The notes beneath the pieces are model-generated. The model saw only the letters and a list, made by a program, of their open reading frames with translations, had not been told where the DNA came from and searched no databases. The translations under genes were made by a program, and so were the position numbers. From CAZNSX01 sp964575845 (GTDB taxonomy: Bacteria; UBA8248; CAZNSX01), in contig CAZNSX010000003.1 of the NCBI GenBank assembly GCA_964575845.1, positions 372,001-436,000 of the forward strand: DNA of 64,000 nt. Reading direction: 5' to 3'. This document shows positions 61,196 through 64,000 of the stretch, piece by piece; positions within the stretch are counted from its first letter, which is position 1; the number at the start of each line of letters is the position of its first letter.

Positions 61196-61224
61196 ATTAT
61201 GCAGAAAATCCATCGTCGGTGCAA
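61196..61224 (-). promoter_or_regulatory. Sigma70-type promoter of putA
   Basis: On the minus strand TTGCAC (61224-61219) and CATAAT (61201-61196) are 17 bases apart. The predicted start is near 61189, giving a leader of about 30 bases. Confidence 0.6.
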
Positions 61225-61525
61225 TCCATCATGGATGGCCCCGAATTCTGTCCTGGCTGCATCTAAGGGAGGTCCTGGGCGTATGGATGGAAGGTATTCC
61301 CCCACCCGAGGTATCCTATCTAAGCCTCATCGCCCCGCTTAGGAAATGTGCTTAAACCCAGGACAGGCCAAAAAAATGAGAGTTTAGGCCGAGGAAAACA
61401 AGATACTCAAAGTAACCCTTTGCAATTGCCAACATAACCGGGCATTCAAAGGTGGGGTATTCAATATATCGGGGCCAATGAAGCAAGAGTTATCGACTTA
61501 ACTTGATTGTGGTCGAAGCCAGGTC
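61225..61525. other. Gap between putA promoter and YacP-like gene
   Basis: No supported gene or RNA. It must hold the end of the YacP-like transcript, but no clear terminator is visible. Confidence 0.4.
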
Positions 61526-62053
61526 TCATAGCCTCCTGAGCAACCTCTCTCGAAGACGCTCCCTCTTGGGAAGGCGCTTGGGGTTTCCCTTCTTGGGTGT
61601 TGAAGGGCGGTAATCCTCTTCGTCTTCGGTCCTGTCCGGGAATCCTTGCTCTGAATCCATCTTTGTGCGTGCGATAACCCGAGAGGCGAATTCTCTCGAA
61701 CGGAGAACGCTTCGGGCAAGTCCTCTGGCGGCATCAGCCAGGGCTCTGTCAGAAGTGACCAGGATGAAGCCCCTTTTCTCACCTCGGAGGAGCCTCAGAA
61801 TGAGGTCGTCGGCCTTTTCCCCCCTGGAGAAACGAACCTCAATCCCGTATTGGTGAGATCCGGTAAACTCTCCCAGGCCGGCCTGGCCGTCGAAGACAAC
61901 CGTGATTGAATGGGAAGAAGGAGCCCTTTGTCGGTAGTCGGCAAGAAGGGCCAGGAGCTCTCCTCGCGCCTGTTCCAGGTTCTTTCTGCGCGTCGGGCCG
62001 AGAGAGGCCATTACCCCCATCAGATTGTAGCCGTCTATCAGGAGCCTGGACAT
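61526..62053 (-). CDS. NYN-domain protein, YacP-like
   Basis: The 175-residue protein has the PIN-like NYN fold: RLLIDGYNLMG at the N-terminus (first acidic residue), ITVVFDGQ, GEKADDLILRLLR and ILVTSDRALADAA supply the acidic nuclease site. The C-terminus is a Lys/Arg-rich tail (PKRLPKRERLRERLLRRL) likely to contact RNA. YacP/Rae1 is a ribosome-associated mRNA endonuclease in Bacillus. ATG 62053 gives the family N-terminus; ATG 62095 is also in frame and neither has a strong ribosome binding site. It lies after the molybdo-oxidoreductase with about 60-100 bases between. Confidence 0.8.
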   Translation of the reverse strand: MSRLLIDGYNLMGVMASLGPTRRKNLEQARGELLALLADYRQRAPSSHSITVVFDGQAGLGEFTGSHQYGIEVRFSRGEKADDLILRLLRGEKRGFILVTSDRALADAARGLARSVLRSREFASRVIARTKMDSEQGFPDRTEDEEDYRPSTPKKGNPKRLPKRERLRERLLRRL

Positions 62054-62151
62054 GAACTCTATCAAGTTAGAGCAGGGTATGGCCTCCTTGGCCATCTCTT
62101 ACCGGTCGCCATCTATCCGGTCTTGACCCAGAATATGGCCTATTTCCAGCA

Positions 62152-64000
62152 TCAGTCCCCCTGGAAAGGTCTCACACGGATGGGAAAGTGGCGGTTGGGC
62201 GTGGCCCCCACGATGGGGTCGTTTGGATGGGTCGGCGTCAGGAAGTTAATGTTGGCCCCACCATCTCCGGGATTCCCCCAGCCGAAGTCGATCAGAGCCC
62301 AGCCCTCCTGAAATTCTTCGCTCACCCGCACCTTAAGCCGTATGCTTCCCTGGGGCGAGGTGACCTCGGCCAGGGACCCATCCACGACGCCACTCGAGGA
62401 CGCGTCCAGCGGGTGGATCCATAACAGGGGTTCGGGCATGAGCTTGCGAAGGCTAGGGCAATTTCGGAACTTGGTGTGCACGAACTCTGCCGGACGCCTG
62501 GAGGACCCCACCAGTGGATAGGTCTCGCTCGGATAGCTCCCGTCAGAGGGAGGCCGGAAGGTGGGCATCGGGTCGTAACCGTGCTGTTGGTAGCGCTCGG
62601 AATAAAGCTCGGCCTTTCCCGAAGGGGTCGAGAAGCCGCGCTCCCGATGCTTGTAATACTTCATGGCCGGGGTCACGACCTTGGCTGACACCTGGCTCAG
62701 CTCAGCCGCGCTCACGCCCGAAGGCCCTATGCGGTAGTTCACCCACTCCTCCTCCGTCTCCCAGGCATATCCCTCGAACCCGAGCCGGCGGGCCAGCTCC
62801 CGCTCCGCCCAGAAGACGGACCGGCACTCTCCGGGCGGGTCGATAGCTTTCTGTCGCAGGGCCAGAACACCTCCCTCGGAGCTGGCATATGCGCGATACC
62901 CCATACGCTCGAAATCAGAGGCATCCGGCAGGATGAAGTCAGCGGCCGCAGCCGTGGCTGTCATGAAAAGGTCACACACCACAAGCAGCTCAAGCTTTTC
63001 CAGAACCCGCCGGGTTCGGGTCTCGTCGGCATAGATCAGGAGGGGATTTGTGTGGCTGCAGATGAGCGCCCCGGGCAGGTAGGGCTCCCCGGTCAGGAGG
63101 GCCTCCACAAACTCCTGAAAAGGCACAAAAGGGAAGAGGGGATATTTGTCGGCACTCAGCCTCTTTGCCTCCACCTTCGTTGTCGGATAGGGTGCCTGTC
63201 TGGGCCAGGGATAGAAGACATTGCCGCCGGGAGCGTCCACCTTACCGGCCACAGCCTGGAGCAGGCCCACGGCGCGCACCGTCTGAACCACATTGGGGTA
63301 CATGTCGAAGCCGTTTCCGTCCTGGATGCACGCGGCTTTTACGGAGCCATAGGTACGAGCCAGTTTCCGGATGGTCTCGGCCTCCACTCCTGTAATAGTC
63401 GCCGCCCACTCGGGGGAGTGGGCCCGCACATGCTCGGCCAGCTGCTCGAAGCCCACGGTGTGGTTATCCACGAAGTCCTGGTCCACCAGCCCCTCTCCGA
63501 TTATCACGTGAAGCATGGCCAGGGCCAGGGCCATGTCTGTGCCAGGCCGGATCCGGACCCATTCATCGGCCTCCGCGGCAAAGCGCGTGCGTGCGGGGTC
63601 TATGACGATGAGGCGCCCCCCCTGGTCCCGCGCTTCCGAGATGGCCGTGTCGAATTGGCCGTAGGCCGCGTAGCGGCCCGGCCGCATGGAGGCGGGGGGG
63701 TTGGCCCCCCAGTAGATCATGAGTTCGGCCCGGGGCAGGTCTGGCTCGGAAAGACGGCCGTAGACCGAGCTCAACCCCGTGATGCGGGGAAACTGGCAGA
63801 TGTTGCCGACTGTGATCGAATTGGGTGATCCGAACTCCGCGAGAAACTGTTTGAACCCGTCCCGCGTGGCCTCGGTCACGGGCGCGCCCGTCGCGAGGAA
63901 GAGACTCTCTGGGCCGTATCTCGCCCTGATGGATGTGAGTTTCTGGGCAATAGCGTCCAGGGCCTCATCCCAGCTTACTCGGACGAAGCTCCCGGAAGAG
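62152..64000 (-). CDS. Molybdopterin oxidoreductase catalytic subunit (5' end beyond window)
   Basis: About 616 residues of a DMSO-reductase-family subunit run to the right edge; the frame continues upstream of the first Met at 63879 with FVRVSWDEALDAIAQKL and RYGPESLFLATGAP, so the N-terminal 4Fe-4S domain is outside. Visible cofactor segments are IYWGANPPASMRPGRYAAYG and LIVIDPARTRFAAEADEWV. The probable metal ligand is the Cys in VGNICQFPRITG. The C-terminal pterin-binding domain ends in GATPNRHFPIRVRPF. It resembles, but is not a recent copy of, the 30-32-kb enzyme; no ferredoxin gene follows it. Confidence 0.9.
   Translation of the reverse strand, partial: SSGSFVRVSWDEALDAIAQKLTSIRARYGPESLFLATGAPVTEATRDGFKQFLAEFGSPNSITVGNICQFPRITGLSSVYGRLSEPDLPRAELMIYWGANPPASMRPGRYAAYGQFDTAISEARDQGGRLIVIDPARTRFAAEADEWVRIRPGTDMALALAMLHVIIGEGLVDQDFVDNHTVGFEQLAEHVRAHSPEWAATITGVEAETIRKLARTYGSVKAACIQDGNGFDMYPNVVQTVRAVGLLQAVAGKVDAPGGNVFYPWPRQAPYPTTKVEAKRLSADKYPLFPFVPFQEFVEALLTGEPYLPGALICSHTNPLLIYADETRTRRVLEKLELLVVCDLFMTATAAAADFILPDASDFERMGYRAYASSEGGVLALRQKAIDPPGECRSVFWAERELARRLGFEGYAWETEEEWVNYRIGPSGVSAAELSQVSAKVVTPAMKYYKHRERGFSTPSGKAELYSERYQQHGYDPMPTFRPPSDGSYPSETYPLVGSSRRPAEFVHTKFRNCPSLRKLMPEPLLWIHPLDASSSGVVDGSLAEVTSPQGSIRLKVRVSEEFQEGWALIDFGWGNPGDGGANINFLTPTHPNDPIVGATPNRHFPIRVRPFQGD

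Noticed and set aside
1..64000. CRISPR arrays, tRNA or rRNA genes, intact insertion sequences
   Set aside because: I saw no regularly spaced repeats, no T-loop/anticodon patterns, no rRNA-like blocks and no transposase with terminal repeats; reading by eye can miss a divergent tRNA.

Overview
The window looks like a stretch of a moderately GC-rich bacterial chromosome. Genes are tightly packed in long co-directional runs and most starts have a GGAGG-type ribosome binding site. By eye AGG/AGA arginine and ATA isoleucine codons are frequent. Exported lipoprotein-like proteins, a CsgG/FlgO-like protein, two bis-MGD molybdo/tungsto-enzymes and many peptide, amino-acid and carboxylate catabolic genes suggest an anaerobic or facultatively anaerobic heterotroph, probably Gram-negative. 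I cannot name the lineage, and I found no rRNA or tRNA gene, phage or intact insertion sequence.

Layout. 0-6 kb (+): an FMN glutamate-synthase-like protein, then a B12-binding radical SAM enzyme, a GT39-like membrane glycosyltransferase and a creatininase-family hydrolase, closed by a bidirectional terminator. 6-10.7 kb (-): a MalEFGK-type ABC importer. 11.2-15.3 kb: an M24 peptidase (+), then a zinc alcohol dehydrogenase, SDR and IolC-like sugar kinase (-). 15.4-18.3 kb (+): two MFS transporters from a tandem duplication that also copied their upstream region and the tail of the facing gene. 18.2-20.9 kb (-): a FAD dehydrogenase and a LarA-like protein. 20.97-21.27 kb: a candidate structured non-coding RNA with its own promoter and terminator, followed by three exported proteins.

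23.5-29.5 kb (+): a defence island with type I restriction-modification (hsdR, hsdM, hsdS) and a HEPN/MNT pair. HsdM and HEPN each carry a single-base frameshift, and HsdR has an inserted beta-sandwich domain. 29.5-32.2 kb (-): a two-subunit molybdo-oxidoreductase. 32.4-35.2 kb (+): two small exported or membrane proteins and a TPP enzyme. 35.2-39 kb: a decayed zone with an HTH-gene remnant, a truncated glycosyltransferase, two small membrane proteins and a Wzx-type flippase.

39.1-52.5 kb (-): a 13-kb co-directional catabolic cluster. In transcription order it holds two DppBC-type permeases, a fumarate-reductase-like flavoprotein with a minimal 2Fe-2S partner, a TRZ/ATZ amidohydrolase, a peptide-binding protein, four M20-family proteins with altered metal-ligand sets, and an ATC-hydrolase-like protein. 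No transporter ATPase is present. 52.5-53.8 kb is degenerate and holds an ABC-permease pseudogene. 53.8-64 kb (-): a second TPP enzyme, a prolidase-type M24 peptidase, PutA-type proline dehydrogenase/P5C dehydrogenase behind a good sigma70 promoter, a YacP-like NYN protein, and a second molybdo-oxidoreductase that runs off the right edge.

Together the genes describe scavenging of peptides, amino acids, sugars and hydroxy acids, with an accessory defence island. The strongest leads for something new are the structured RNA near 21 kb and the M20 array, whose members appear to have lost opposite halves of the two-metal site.
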